The position numbers and the translations under genes were made by a program. Positions 27,106 through 36,686 of a stretch of 64,000 bases of DNA are shown in pieces (position 1 is the stretch's first letter; every line of letters starts with the position of its first letter). The notes below the pieces were generated by a model, which ran no database searches, had not been told where the DNA came from, and worked only from the letters and a program-made list of their open reading frames with translations. Source of the stretch: Cysteiniphilum sp. JM-1 (GTDB lineage: Bacteria > Pseudomonadota > Gammaproteobacteria > Francisellales > Francisellaceae); NCBI RefSeq assembly GCF_008711525.1, contig NZ_VXKS01000005.1:62001-126000 (forward strand). Reading direction: 5' to 3'.

Positions 27106-28209
27106 TCACCCTTGTTGTCCAAATTTAAAATCAATACCTTGTGCAATAAGCTCTCTTGCGCGCGCATCTTGCGGCAAGCTTGGCGCTTGTGCATTCTTAA
27201 ATGCCAAGAGTAATGAGCGATCACATTGCGCACTACCGCTAGAAACTGAAATCGTGGGGTTACTCCCTGGGGTAACCATCACCGTTGGCAAATGATCCGC
27301 ACTTATTTTGCGACAATCATCCATTATCCACACCGCTTCAATTCGCGCCTTATAGGCGCTAGCATAGGCTTGCAATGCTTTCTCTGTTGCACTTTGCGCA
27401 TGAGCCTCCGCACTTTGCGCATTTAAATCATTTAAAGCAGATTGCCTTAAGGCATCTAACGCGGCTTTTCGCGCTGCAGCTGCTTTTGCTTCTCTTGCTA
27501 CTTTTTCCTTTTCCTCAGCTTGCGCTTTCAATGCGGCTTCTTTCGCTTCTTTTGCCTCTCTCGCCTCTTTTGCTGCCTGAGCTTTCTTAGCTTCGGCTAG
27601 TTTTTGAGCCTCTTGTTGCGCTTTTAACGCCTTTTCCTGTTTTTCTTTTTCCGCTTTCTCTGCTTTTGCTACTTTTTCTTTTTCTGCTTGTGCTAAAGCT
27701 TTTTGCTTTTGCATTTCTTGAGCACGCGCTTCTGCCTCTGCTTTTAACTTAGCTTCTGCTAATGCTTTTTGTTTGGCAGCATCTGCAGCTTTTAATTCCT
27801 CCTGACGCTTGATCTCAGCAGCATGTGCTTTTGCAATCTTCTCTTCAATCGCTTTGATCTTTTGCTGACGCTGTTGTTCTTTAGCAAGCTTTTCTTGTTT
27901 TAGTTGCTGTTGCTTTTGATCAAATTGAGCCACTTGCTGATCGACACTTTCACTGGATATTGCTGTTGCTTGAACAATCTCTTTACTATTTAAGGTCACA
28001 ACAGTACGACCTCCTGCAAGATTAAGCGTGTTCTTTTTTGTCTGCAAAACACTGGCAATAATAATTAAGCCAATCACTAATGCCACATGCAGCAAAATAG
28101 AGTAACAAAAACTTAAGCGCTCGGGCGTTGCCGTTGCAGCCATATAAAGCCGCTTAACATATACCTTTAGCTGATTAAACTTACTCGATTGCTTCGACTT
28201 ATTGGTCAT
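27106..28209 (-). CDS. tolA: Cell envelope protein TolA
   Basis: Spans the periplasm from TolQR to the outer membrane. One transmembrane helix (about residues 35-60) follows a basic cytoplasmic N-terminus with RLSFCYSILLHVAL. A long Lys/Ala/Glu/Gln-rich helical domain II runs from about 95 to 265. Domain III follows (ARIEAVWIMDDCRK ... ISVSSGSAQCDRSLL). The Ala-Lys-Glu repeats make the region low complexity but the frame is open throughout. Within the tolQ-R-A-B-pal-cpoB operon. Confidence 0.93.
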   Translation of the reverse strand: MTNKSKQSSKFNQLKVYVKRLYMAATATPERLSFCYSILLHVALVIGLIIIASVLQTKKNTLNLAGGRTVVTLNSKEIVQATAISSESVDQQVAQFDQKQQQLKQEKLAKEQQRQQKIKAIEEKIAKAHAAEIKRQEELKAADAAKQKALAEAKLKAEAEARAQEMQKQKALAQAEKEKVAKAEKAEKEKQEKALKAQQEAQKLAEAKKAQAAKEAREAKEAKEAALKAQAEEKEKVAREAKAAAARKAALDALRQSALNDLNAQSAEAHAQSATEKALQAYASAYKARIEAVWIMDDCRKISADHLPTVMVTPGSNPTISVSSGSAQCDRSLLLAFKNAQAPSLPQDARARELIAQGIDFKFGQQG

Positions 28210-28220
28210 AAATACGTCGC

Positions 28221-28652
28221 TTACTCTTTGGGGTCATCAGTAACTAACCCAACACTTGCTACACCTGCTTTTTGTAGCAATACCATCGCTTCAACCACTT
28301 GACCATAGTTGGCATTTTTATCACCACGCACATAGATCTGTTTATCTTTATCTTGCGCTAAAGTCGTAGCAACTAGCTCACTTAACTGACTTGCCGTTAA
28401 TGCATTTTTCTCATCATTACGATTTATAAAATATTGCCCCTGTTGATTGACTGTCACAATCAACGGTTTTTGATCCGAAGGTGGGATTTTCTTGGCTTGT
28501 GCTTGTGGTAAATCAACTTTGACACCTTGAGTTAACATCGGTGCCGTAATCATAAAAATGATTAACAATACTAACATTACGTCGATATATGGAACGACGT
28601 TAATCTCAACCATAGCCTTACGTTTGGTGCGACGCGAGTTTCTTCGACGCAT
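28221..28652 (-). CDS. tolR: Tol system inner-membrane protein TolR
   Basis: ExbD/TolR proton-channel partner. The 143-residue protein has one transmembrane helix (about 18-40) with the essential Asp in PYIDVMLVLLIIFMI. The periplasmic domain ends in YGQVVEAMVLLQKAGVASVGLVT. Its ATG overlaps the tolQ stop by one base (TAATG). Confidence 0.96.
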   Translation of the reverse strand: MRRRNSRRTKRKAMVEINVVPYIDVMLVLLIIFMITAPMLTQGVKVDLPQAQAKKIPPSDQKPLIVTVNQQGQYFINRNDEKNALTASQLSELVATTLAQDKDKQIYVRGDKNANYGQVVEAMVLLQKAGVASVGLVTDDPKE

Positions 28653-29347
28653 TATGCTTCCTCGCTTATCTCAGATTTATACGCTTCGCGATAAAGCAAA
28701 GTACATAACTCATCTTGAAAGTTTTCATACTCAAGCAATACACCATCGACCAAGCGCGAATAACGGTTATAACCAACCACTGCAGGAATTGCCACAAATA
28801 GCCCCAAAGCAGTTGCAATAAGTGCCTCGGCAATATGAGGAGCTACCATCGATAAAGTCGCTTGTTCAACACCACCTAAGGCGGTAAACGATGCCATAAT
28901 GCCCCATACGGTTCCTAACAAACCTACATAAGGCGCAATCGAACCAATCGTGCCTAACAATGAAATCTGATGCTCAAGCTTCTCACTTTCTTGCATCATT
29001 GCCACACGCATCGAGCGCTCAACACCTTCTAAAACAACATCGCCATGCAACTCTCCTTGTTTACGTAAACGCATAAACTCACGAAAACCACAGCTAAAGA
29101 GATAAGATAATCCTTGGTTTTTGTGTTTATTATGTTGTAACTCTTGATAGACTTTATTGATATTGCCACTTGACCAAAAGCGCTTTGCAAAAGCTCTTGC
29201 TTCCGTTTTGGCAGACTTCAATACCTGATAACGCTGAATCATAATCGCCCACGACCAGATAGAGCCAACGATTAAAATTAAAATAATTAACTGCACAACG
29301 ATGTCAGCATTTAACACCAAATGCCAGAAAGACAAATTATTGGACAC
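28652..29347 (-). CDS. tolQ: Tol system inner-membrane protein TolQ
   Basis: MotA/TolQ/ExbB proton channel. There are three transmembrane helices: about 20-42, then two flanking the conserved SIAPYVGLLGTVWGIMASF and APHIAEALIATALGLFVAIPAVVGYN. I start at GTG, because AAAGGATC lies just before it and a TTG five codons upstream has no site. ybgC, which commonly precedes tolQ, is absent. Confidence 0.95.
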   Translation of the reverse strand: MSNNLSFWHLVLNADIVVQLIILILIVGSIWSWAIMIQRYQVLKSAKTEARAFAKRFWSSGNINKVYQELQHNKHKNQGLSYLFSCGFREFMRLRKQGELHGDVVLEGVERSMRVAMMQESEKLEHQISLLGTIGSIAPYVGLLGTVWGIMASFTALGGVEQATLSMVAPHIAEALIATALGLFVAIPAVVGYNRYSRLVDGVLLEYENFQDELCTLLYREAYKSEISEEA

Positions 29348-29482
29348 ACAAGATCCTTTCAAACTTAAGTAAAACAGGTACTTTATTGTATTATGATTAC
29401 ATAAATTACCAAAGGAAATTACGGCGGATTTCTTTTAACGATTGGAATCAAGTTTGAATTCACTGATTGGCGTTACTGAAAG

Positions 29483-30271
29483 TCACTCAGATTGTTTTTG
29501 CAACTCCCATAACCTGTTTAGCTCATCAGCATCCGTATCAAGCATACTACGATCTTGCACTTTTAATGCTGCCTCCACTCCGCGAAAACGTCGGGCAAAT
29601 TTCTGATTTGCTTGACGCATTAAAGCTTCAGGATCTGCTTTTAAATGCCTTGCAAGATTTACACAACTAAAAAGTAGATCACCCAACTCCTCTTGTGCTT
29701 TCTCTTGATCATGCAATAGCACCTCTTTAAGCTCACTCACCTCACTTTCAAGCTTGGTAAAAACGTCTTCTATGTTCTGCCAATCAAAACCAACACCTGA
29801 GGCTCTTGTTTGCATTTTCTTGGCAATGGTTAATGCTGGAAGATTCAAGGCAATACCATCAAGCTCACTGTTTAATTTGCCGCGCTCACGCCGTTTTATA
29901 TCTAGCCATTGTCGCTCTAAAGCTTCAACATCTTTAATATTACCTTTAGCAAAAACATCTGGGTGACGCACAATTAACTTTTGTGTCAAGGCATCAACAA
30001 TATCTTCAAAATCAAATAGCGCTTGCTCTTTAGCAATTTGTGCATAAAAAACCACTTGGTTTAATAGATCTGCTAGCTCATATTTCACCATATCTGTTGC
30101 CTGATTTTCTATTGCATCCACTAACTCATAGGCTTCTTCAATCGTATGTTCTGTTAAGCTTTGCCAGGTTTGCTCTATACTCCATGCGCACCCCTTATCT
30201 TTATCACGCAATGCTGACATGACTTCCAAAAGATCAGTTAGTTGATATTTCTCCAAGGTTTTAGAAGACAT
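29483..30271 (-). CDS. mazG: Nucleoside triphosphate pyrophosphohydrolase MazG
   Basis: Hydrolyses (d)NTPs to monophosphates as a house-cleaning and stress enzyme. The 262-residue two-domain form has the first MazG motif with EEAYELVDAIEN and YELADLLNQVVFYA. The second has EEVSELKEV-like SEVSELKEVLL and QEELGDLLFSCVNLARH. The segment KRRERGKLNSELDGIALNLPALT links the domains, as in E. coli MazG. It is last in the sufE-hem-gloB-mazG operon and overlaps gloB by 11 bases. Confidence 0.95.
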   Translation of the reverse strand: MSSKTLEKYQLTDLLEVMSALRDKDKGCAWSIEQTWQSLTEHTIEEAYELVDAIENQATDMVKYELADLLNQVVFYAQIAKEQALFDFEDIVDALTQKLIVRHPDVFAKGNIKDVEALERQWLDIKRRERGKLNSELDGIALNLPALTIAKKMQTRASGVGFDWQNIEDVFTKLESEVSELKEVLLHDQEKAQEELGDLLFSCVNLARHLKADPEALMRQANQKFARRFRGVEAALKVQDRSMLDTDADELNRLWELQKQSE

Positions 30272-31037
30272 CTTTACGCGCTCTTAATTCACAAAATGCT
30301 GTTTGCGCATCGATGATATTGGCATTGGCTTGGCGCAATATTGCTTGGAGTTCACTTTCATTCGCTCTAAAGAAAATATTCATTTGATTCTCATCAGCAA
30401 GCGTTGTAATCGGTTTATCCTCAGCTGCTATGTCTGTCACTTTGTTAAACCATTGACGATAATAATCATCTTGTGGCTGAATGGATTGCGCAAAAGACAA
30501 ATTATTTTCAAAGTAATCATGCGCCGGATATAGCTTTGTTGTTTCAGGCAGTGATCGCAATTTCTCAATACTGTGATATAAACGCACCACATCTGCCGTA
30601 CTATCTTTGACATTGCCAACACCTGCTGTAAATATCGTATCACCGCAAAAAAGAAGCTCTTGTTGTGGCAAATAAAAACTAACATGCGAGGCGATATGCC
30701 CAGGACATGTAATCACCTGACAACTCGCTGTGTTGAAACTCAATTGCTCACCATCTTTGACATAATGGTCAACCTGATGTCCACGATAATGCTCAAAATG
30801 CGCATACGCTAGGATATTGTACTTTGCTTTTAGTGCAGCCACTGCTGCAATATGATCACCATGATCATGCGTAAGCAAAATCGCTTCTGCCTCGATATTT
30901 TGTTCATTTAAAAACTGTTCATAATGCTCCGCCATCGTCGGATCAACAATCAAAGCCTTATGATTAGTATCATTAATAACAAGATAATTATAGTTTCTAA
31001 GTGGATTGTTCAAATACCAACGTTTAACATATATCAT
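30261..31037 (-). CDS. gloB: Hydroxyacylglutathione hydrolase (glyoxalase II)
   Basis: Hydrolyses S-D-lactoylglutathione to lactate and glutathione in methylglyoxal detoxification. The 258-residue metallo-beta-lactamase fold has LLTHDHGDHIAAV, CPGHIASHVSFY, FCGDTIFTAGVGN and the third ligand His in YPAHDYFENNL. It overlaps hemY by four bases (ATGA) and mazG by 11. Glyoxalase I is not in the window. Confidence 0.95.
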   Translation of the reverse strand: MIYVKRWYLNNPLRNYNYLVINDTNHKALIVDPTMAEHYEQFLNEQNIEAEAILLTHDHGDHIAAVAALKAKYNILAYAHFEHYRGHQVDHYVKDGEQLSFNTASCQVITCPGHIASHVSFYLPQQELLFCGDTIFTAGVGNVKDSTADVVRLYHSIEKLRSLPETTKLYPAHDYFENNLSFAQSIQPQDDYYRQWFNKVTDIAAEDKPITTLADENQMNIFFRANESELQAILRQANANIIDAQTAFCELRARKDVF

Positions 31038-32206
31038 AAATGCTCCAGTAATAATTGATCATGTAGCGCACGATACTTTTGCGCCTGATTTGGCATCGAT
31101 TGCTTATAGGCTAATCGCTCTTTTGCTAATAAATATTTCAGCTGCTCAGGTGTCGTTAAAGCACTTTCATGCACCTTGGATAAGTTTGCAGCGACAAACT
31201 CATCATCTTGATAAATCAAGGCAAAACTGATGATCAAGATATTCAAGCTTTGATCATCTTGCTTTATCTGTTTAAGCCAGCATGATCGTACAAATTCATA
31301 GGCAGCATTATCCTTTGCCAGCTCTAAATATAAGCTAATAAGTGGCTTATCAAATGACATAAGTAAGCGCTTTTGCATACGCTCTTTAAATTCAGTCTGC
31401 GGCACCAGGCTATATAAACGATTAAAGTATGCATATTCTGCATCAAGTGTTAGACTATGTGTCCGTGGCACACTCTGCCAGATTTCATTTAAATCACGTA
31501 AGGAAATAGCATGACTAAACAACTGCTGAAATGCGTTATCAATCGTTGATGACGATAAAACGCGCTGATGTTTTAATAGTGTGTTTTTCGCGTCAATAAT
31601 TCTTTTTTCAGCCAACTGACTATTGATTAACGCCTCAATAATTTCAATGCTATTTGGTGAGTCTTTGATTAATGTCAATAGCAACGGCATCGCCTCATCA
31701 AACGCTGCCACCTTATAAAAAACCATTGCCTGATAATAGCGCCAAACAAATGTCTTTTTGTTGGCTTTATTTGAAGTTTGCAAAATACTTTGCAGCTCCT
31801 GATATTTACCTTGCGCTAACAAGCCCTGCCAATACAACATCACCAAGCCATCGCCAACTATAGGCATATTGAGCTTTGCTAAGGTGTATTTTTTTTCCAA
31901 TAAATGATGGTCTCTTAATAAATATGCCCTTTGCATTTCAACCAACTTATACGTCAATCTATCACGCCTACGTACACGCAGACCTTGCCACCACTGCTTA
32001 GGACTCAACAATACAAGCCTTAATAGATGATATAACAGTCTAAGCATACAAAAAAGTGCCACGATCAATACCACAAAAAGCCATAATGGTAATTTGATTA
32101 AGGTATCTTTGACAAAAAATGCGACAACACCAGGGTTAGCAATTACCCATAAGCTAATCAATACAGCTAGCGCACAAATCAATACCAACCAGATGATTTT
32201 TTTCAT
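31034..32206 (-). CDS. hemY: HemY-family TPR membrane protein
   Basis: Inner-membrane TPR protein of the gammaproteobacterial hemCDXY cluster, thought to help haem-pathway enzymes. It is not the protoporphyrinogen oxidase also called HemY. There are two N-terminal transmembrane helices (about 3-23 and 40-63). The HemY_N pattern RLLYHLLRLVLLSPKQWWQGLRVRRR and helical repeats follow. The ATG overlaps the hemX stop (ATGA), so translation is probably coupled. Confidence 0.88.
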   Translation of the reverse strand: MKKIIWLVLICALAVLISLWVIANPGVVAFFVKDTLIKLPLWLFVVLIVALFCMLRLLYHLLRLVLLSPKQWWQGLRVRRRDRLTYKLVEMQRAYLLRDHHLLEKKYTLAKLNMPIVGDGLVMLYWQGLLAQGKYQELQSILQTSNKANKKTFVWRYYQAMVFYKVAAFDEAMPLLLTLIKDSPNSIEIIEALINSQLAEKRIIDAKNTLLKHQRVLSSSTIDNAFQQLFSHAISLRDLNEIWQSVPRTHSLTLDAEYAYFNRLYSLVPQTEFKERMQKRLLMSFDKPLISLYLELAKDNAAYEFVRSCWLKQIKQDDQSLNILIISFALIYQDDEFVAANLSKVHESALTTPEQLKYLLAKERLAYKQSMPNQAQKYRALHDQLLLEHL

Positions 32207-33462
32207 GGCTGATTACCTTTGGTTTGAGTTGCAAGAATATCTTTGTTTGAAAGGTTACCCCCTTTTAATATTGCATTAGTTAATGCATCAATATCGCTAT
32301 TAATCACATCGACATTAACCGCATTGATTGCTGCTAAAGCAGTCACCATTTTCTTGCTTGAATCATCCGCTTTAAAATACTGCTCAAGTGTTTGCTTAAA
32401 CTGTGCTTTCACTTCAGCAAGCATCTGCGAGTTGTTATTAATCACCGCAAGTTTTAACTGCCAAATCAACTGATAAAGTCCAGCTAAAACTTTCATTTGC
32501 GCATGTTGGCTTAATAATAATTGGTCTTGCGGCTTGATTTTCTCAACTTGGATAAGTGACTTCATTTGTTGCCATGAGTGCGATAATGCATCCTGCCAAT
32601 TATTTTTTTGATTCTGTTGATTCATTTCATTCAAATCATTATTGCCTGAGTAATTATTTTTAGCCAAAGTCAATGGTGATTGAATGTGCAAGCTTGATAG
32701 TAATTGTTGTAGATTGTTAATTTTAATCAAGCTTTCATCAATACTTGGTTCATTATTAATTTGCGTCATCAATGCATCTAAAGCCGGCATCCATTTCGCT
32801 GCACCATCAACATTCATCAATAGTGTTTTTGCTTGATTTAAGAAAAATAAACTTTGCGCTTTACTGCCTAAAACCTGCCATGCCTGTTTGGCAAATTGCA
32901 GATTAATAACAACGGCTTGCTTATGCATTTGCTGAATTTGTTGACTTAATTCTGAACTAGGAAGCAAATAGCTTTGTTTTAGTTGCGCGACATTTTGTGA
33001 TAGCTGCACTTGATTAAGCTGATTGGCTTTTAGTGCTTCAGACACCACATTTTGCTGACTTGTTTGCTTTGCCTTAAGATCATCAATCATCTTGGCTTGA
33101 TTATCAAGCTTTACCGTCTGAGCATCTAACTTACTTTGTAGAAGCTTCGCTGCTGTGTCATCGGTCTTAACAGGTGTTATCACCACTGATTCAAGTTTTT
33201 GTAAAGTCTGGTTGTAATTTTGCTGCTTATACAGTGCGAACATGCTTGCTGCCAAACCTAAAACCGCAAAAACAAATACCACAACAACAATAGCAATATA
33301 GCCTCGCCAGCAACTTATTTTATTTTCCTTATTGCCTTTTTTTGCAGTTTTGAGCTCTTCTTTAGGATTATTGACGATCACATTCTCATCGTTCTTTTTT
33401 GCCGCAACTGTCGTTTTGGCTAAATCAGCATCGTTATCCTCTTGGCTTCTTTTTTCTGACAT
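32203..33462 (-). CDS. hemX: HemX-family membrane protein
   Basis: Annotated in other genomes as 'uroporphyrinogen-III C-methyltransferase', but this family lacks the SAM-methylase domain. A charged cytoplasmic N-terminus (about 1-50) precedes one transmembrane helix (about 52-75). A periplasmic coiled coil (about 80-170) and the conserved helical region with FAKQAWQVLGSKAQSLFFLNQAKTLL follow. It lies between hemD and hemY in the usual order. Confidence 0.88.
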   Translation of the reverse strand: MSEKRSQEDNDADLAKTTVAAKKNDENVIVNNPKEELKTAKKGNKENKISCWRGYIAIVVVVFVFAVLGLAASMFALYKQQNYNQTLQKLESVVITPVKTDDTAAKLLQSKLDAQTVKLDNQAKMIDDLKAKQTSQQNVVSEALKANQLNQVQLSQNVAQLKQSYLLPSSELSQQIQQMHKQAVVINLQFAKQAWQVLGSKAQSLFFLNQAKTLLMNVDGAAKWMPALDALMTQINNEPSIDESLIKINNLQQLLSSLHIQSPLTLAKNNYSGNNDLNEMNQQNQKNNWQDALSHSWQQMKSLIQVEKIKPQDQLLLSQHAQMKVLAGLYQLIWQLKLAVINNNSQMLAEVKAQFKQTLEQYFKADDSSKKMVTALAAINAVNVDVINSDIDALTNAILKGGNLSNKDILATQTKGNQP

Positions 33463-33476
33463 ACTGTCACATCCTC

Positions 33477-34217
33477 TTATCGTAGCTTAATGATCTGTGC
33501 TACAAGCTGATCATGGGTTAAATTCTCTAACAGATATAATTTAACAAAACCTTGGCGTTTAGCCCAGTCCAACATTCGCCTATTTGTCACGGTAACCGTA
33601 CATTTTTGCTGCCAATCACTAAAAATATCAAAAACAGGCATTGACGCTTTGAGTGCATCAAAGCTTGTATAAAGTAAAACTCTAGGATGTCTATTATACC
33701 AATCAATCTGCTGCAGCTTCCTTAGCAAATCCCTTTTATCACAAGGTTTGCGCTCATAGCAATTGATCAGCGACAAACTTGCCGCTTGCTGTTGCAGGAC
33801 ATTAGCTAATAACTCACGACCATCAGCACCTTTAATCAATAGGAAATGGCGATCACTTATCGATTGATTAGTATCCGAAAACATTGCTAATAGATGTTCT
33901 GAATCGGCTTTATCAGGATAATGCGCCTTGACACCATGCTTATGTAAGGCTAAAGCTGTCGCGCTACCAACTGCCCAGATAGTCGCATGAGCCATTACTG
34001 CATGATCAGGATCAGCACTGAAAAATGACTCTACTGCATAGGTACTGGTAAAAATAATATCCGTATATGCAGCAGTTGGTATTTCAAAAGGAATATATTC
34101 AATTGTAAACGGCTCAACTACCAACGCATAAACTTCATGAAAACAAAGTGTATCAACCAGCAAAGAAGCCTTTGGTTCAGGTCTAAAAACAATAATCTCA
34201 GGCGCTAACATCGACAT
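33477..34217 (-). CDS. hemD: Uroporphyrinogen-III synthase
   Basis: Cyclises hydroxymethylbilane to uroporphyrinogen III. The 246-residue protein has the weakly conserved HemD pattern: FTSTYAVESFF, ATIWAVGSATALALHKHGVKAHYPDKADSEHLLAMF, LIKGADGRELLANVL and LLYTSFDALKASMPVF, plus TVTNRRMLDWAKRQGF. It overlaps sufE by 20 bases. hemC is not adjacent. Diverged as usual for the family, but context is decisive. Confidence 0.9.
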   Translation of the reverse strand: MSMLAPEIIVFRPEPKASLLVDTLCFHEVYALVVEPFTIEYIPFEIPTAAYTDIIFTSTYAVESFFSADPDHAVMAHATIWAVGSATALALHKHGVKAHYPDKADSEHLLAMFSDTNQSISDRHFLLIKGADGRELLANVLQQQAASLSLINCYERKPCDKRDLLRKLQQIDWYNRHPRVLLYTSFDALKASMPVFDIFSDWQQKCTVTVTNRRMLDWAKRQGFVKLYLLENLTHDQLVAQIIKLR

Positions 34218-34623
34218 ATTTCTGTGCCGTACCGTAGATATAATTAATCATTGCGTGCAGTCCATTGTTGCGCGTTGGACTTAGATGTTTTGCTAAGCCA
34301 ATTTCACTCATAAAGTCAGTATCTGAAGATACAATTTCTTTTGGCGTTGATCCGCTATAGACTTTAAGCAACAATCCAATTAAGCCTGAAACAATTGCCG
34401 CATCACTAACTGCATAGAACGTAAGCTTACCATCATCCAATATGGCATCAAACCATACTTGTGATTGACAGCCTTTAACCATATGCGCTTCATCTTTTTT
34501 GTCCTCTGGGAATGGCTCAAGACTTTTGCCTAAACCAATAAGATAGGCGTATTTATCACTCCAGTCATCAAAGAAATCAAAATCATCAACGATTGCCTGT
34601 TGGCGTTTTTTAATTGTCATCAT
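34198..34623 (-). CDS. sufE: Cysteine desulfuration protein SufE
   Basis: Accepts sulfur from SufS on its own cysteine for Fe-S cluster assembly. The 141-residue protein shows the family pattern RQQAIVDDFDFFDDWSDKYAYLIGLG, the active Cys in VKGCQSQVWF, and the C-terminal IGLAKHLSPTRNNGLHAMI. It is the first gene of the haem-linked operon; no other suf gene is nearby. Confidence 0.95.
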   Translation of the reverse strand: MMTIKKRQQAIVDDFDFFDDWSDKYAYLIGLGKSLEPFPEDKKDEAHMVKGCQSQVWFDAILDDGKLTFYAVSDAAIVSGLIGLLLKVYSGSTPKEIVSSDTDFMSEIGLAKHLSPTRNNGLHAMINYIYGTAQKYVDVSA

Positions 34624-34678
34624 CTATCCAGTATTTTTTCGTGACAAGCCTTGCACTCAAGCGCTTCATCACACATGT

Positions 34679-35212
34679 CTATTCTTTAATTTTTTTCTCT
34701 AGCAAGCCAACAAACACCAAAATAAGTGCCGAAACTAAAAACGTCAAATGTAGTACAACATACCACAGTAACTCACGATTTGATAATTGTGGGATATCTA
34801 GGAATTGTTTTAACAATGAAATCGATGAAATTGCTACAATTGAGCCTGCAATTTTAAGTTTCACACCGGTATGTGATAAACGCTTAATCCAAATAGGCTC
34901 ACCAGATTTATGCTCAACATCAATTTTTGAGACAAAATTCTCATAACCACTGATAATGACAATAACAATCAGGTTTGCCACCAAAACAGTATCACAGAGT
35001 GTCAACCCCAGAACGATAAGCTCATGCGGCTTAAGTACATTGAGACTAGTAAAAAGGTGCAACACCTCATTCGCCATTTGATACACAAATGCTAAAAGCA
35101 CCAATATCAAAATAAGATAAATCGGTGCTTGAATCCAACGACTAGCAAAAACAATACGCTCCAGAAAGACTTCCAGATAGCTCAATCTGCCATCTTTTTT
35201 GTTATTTGACAT
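34679..35212 (-). CDS. yqhA: UPF0114 (YqhA-like) inner-membrane protein
   Basis: A 177-residue membrane protein of unknown function. It has the family N-terminus LEVFLERIVFASRWIQAPIYLILILVLL and four predicted helices (about 25-48, 65-88, 120-138, 150-170). GYENFVSKIDVEH and LSHTGVKLKIAGSIVAISSISLLKQFLDI are conserved. It lies between tolC and sufE on the same strand, with short gaps. Confidence 0.9.
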   Translation of the reverse strand: MSNNKKDGRLSYLEVFLERIVFASRWIQAPIYLILILVLLAFVYQMANEVLHLFTSLNVLKPHELIVLGLTLCDTVLVANLIVIVIISGYENFVSKIDVEHKSGEPIWIKRLSHTGVKLKIAGSIVAISSISLLKQFLDIPQLSNRELLWYVVLHLTFLVSALILVFVGLLEKKIKE

Positions 35213-35235
35213 TTAGAATATGCCTTCTGTTAACA

Positions 35236-36657
35236 CTAAATTTTACTGCTGCTTTTAGTGGAAACTTTATCAGCAGTGAGCCATTTATTAATCGCATCAA
35301 TATCTTTATAGCTAATCACACCCGCTGTATTCTTAAGTGTTAATAGATCATTGATATAATCATATTTAGCTTGCGCGTACTGTTGCTGCGCTTGGAAAAG
35401 CTGTTGCTGTTGTTGTAAAAGATCAACAATCGTATGTGTTCCCACTTCATAACCGGCTTTCATTGCTTTAACAGAAGCTTCCGCGGCAATAACTGCCTGT
35501 TTATAAGCTTCCACTTGAGCAATGTCAGATAAAACCGTCAAATAAGCTGTCTTTAACTGGCTTTCAGTCGCACGCTCAGCTTCTAACAAAGTGTATTTTG
35601 ACGCTTCTTTAGTATATTGCTGCTGTTTTAATGACGCGTAATCACTACCACCGTTTAATACATTCCAAGATACACCTACACCCACAGATGCACTGTTACT
35701 CCCTGATGTGTAATTAGTGTTTTGATAACTTAATCCTCTTGACGCTTTGGCTGTTAGTGTCGCTGCAGGCAAGAAATTACCCCATAAACCACTAACACCT
35801 GCTTTAGCTGCTTCTAAAAGAAACTGATTCTGGACGATGTTATAGTTTTGCTTCAAGGCAATGTCCATCCATTTATCCATATTATCAGGATCCGGCTTAT
35901 CAAATGGAAACTTATCACTTAGATTCTCAACGGCAGTCACTGACTGACCAATAATTTGACTTAATGCAGCATATGATGTTGCTAGATCATTCTTTGCCTG
36001 AACTGTTGCCGCTACAGCTTGCTCATATTGCGCTTTAATTGCCTGAACATCGGTAATGGCTGATAATCCAACCTTGTATTTCTCTTGTGTTTGACTTAAT
36101 AGCTCTTTGTTCCATGATTGGTTCGCTTCTGCATACGCTAGGTTATCTTGCGCTTGCAATACCGCAAAATAAGCACTGGCAACATTGGTAATTAAACTTG
36201 CTTGCGCCATGGCAAAGGTAATCGCATCAGCTTTTGCCTGATAGCTTGCGTAATTATAACCACCCCAAGCACCCCAGTTAAAAAGTGCTTGCGTTGCCGT
36301 TAAGCTTGGTGATTGTGTAAAGTATTTTGATTTTTGACCCTCGGATGCATTTGCACTCGAGCTGTAATTGCCTTGTGCATTATAGCCTAGTGTGATGTTT
36401 GGCAAGAGCTTACCTAATGCGGCAGGCACTGCCTCTTGGCTTGAATTAAATGTCGCCTCAGCTGCAAGGTATTGCGCATTTTGCTTTTGCGCTAACTGAT
36501 AAATGCCTGACAGGTTTTGTGCTTGTGTTTGCGGAGCATCCGCTGCACTTGACTTTGCTGTAGTTGCTACTTGTGCTGGTACCACTGCAGTTGAAGGCTC
36601 TGCTGATGCATATCCCAAGACAAGCAGTCCACTCATTATTAAGGTGATTTTTTTCAT
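35236..36657 (-). CDS. tolC: Outer-membrane efflux protein TolC
   Basis: Trimeric outer-membrane channel-tunnel for tripartite efflux and type I secretion. The 473-residue protein has a signal peptide (about the first 19 residues). Two internally repeated OEP halves follow: AYFAVLQAQDNLAYAEANQSW ... KYKVGLSAITDVQ, and AYLTVLSDIAQVEAYKQAV ... GYEVGTHTIVDLLQQQQQLFQAQQQYAQAKYDY. The usual GT(R/H)T(I)VDLL motif confirms the family. The Pcm-like gene lies just upstream, as in other gammaproteobacteria. Confidence 0.96.
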   Translation of the reverse strand: MKKITLIMSGLLVLGYASAEPSTAVVPAQVATTAKSSAADAPQTQAQNLSGIYQLAQKQNAQYLAAEATFNSSQEAVPAALGKLLPNITLGYNAQGNYSSSANASEGQKSKYFTQSPSLTATQALFNWGAWGGYNYASYQAKADAITFAMAQASLITNVASAYFAVLQAQDNLAYAEANQSWNKELLSQTQEKYKVGLSAITDVQAIKAQYEQAVAATVQAKNDLATSYAALSQIIGQSVTAVENLSDKFPFDKPDPDNMDKWMDIALKQNYNIVQNQFLLEAAKAGVSGLWGNFLPAATLTAKASRGLSYQNTNYTSGSNSASVGVGVSWNVLNGGSDYASLKQQQYTKEASKYTLLEAERATESQLKTAYLTVLSDIAQVEAYKQAVIAAEASVKAMKAGYEVGTHTIVDLLQQQQQLFQAQQQYAQAKYDYINDLLTLKNTAGVISYKDIDAINKWLTADKVSTKSSSKI

Positions 36658-36686
36658 CTATTTACCTAACCTTTTATCATTATTAC

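Noticed and set aside
27300-28000. Repeats in tolA and other low-complexity coding regions
   Set aside because: The repetitive Lys/Ala/Glu codons are the normal TolA domain II helix, not a repeat element.
34614-34946. 110-codon open frame on the plus strand over yqhA
   Set aside because: It is antisense to a recognised membrane protein and has no start signal.
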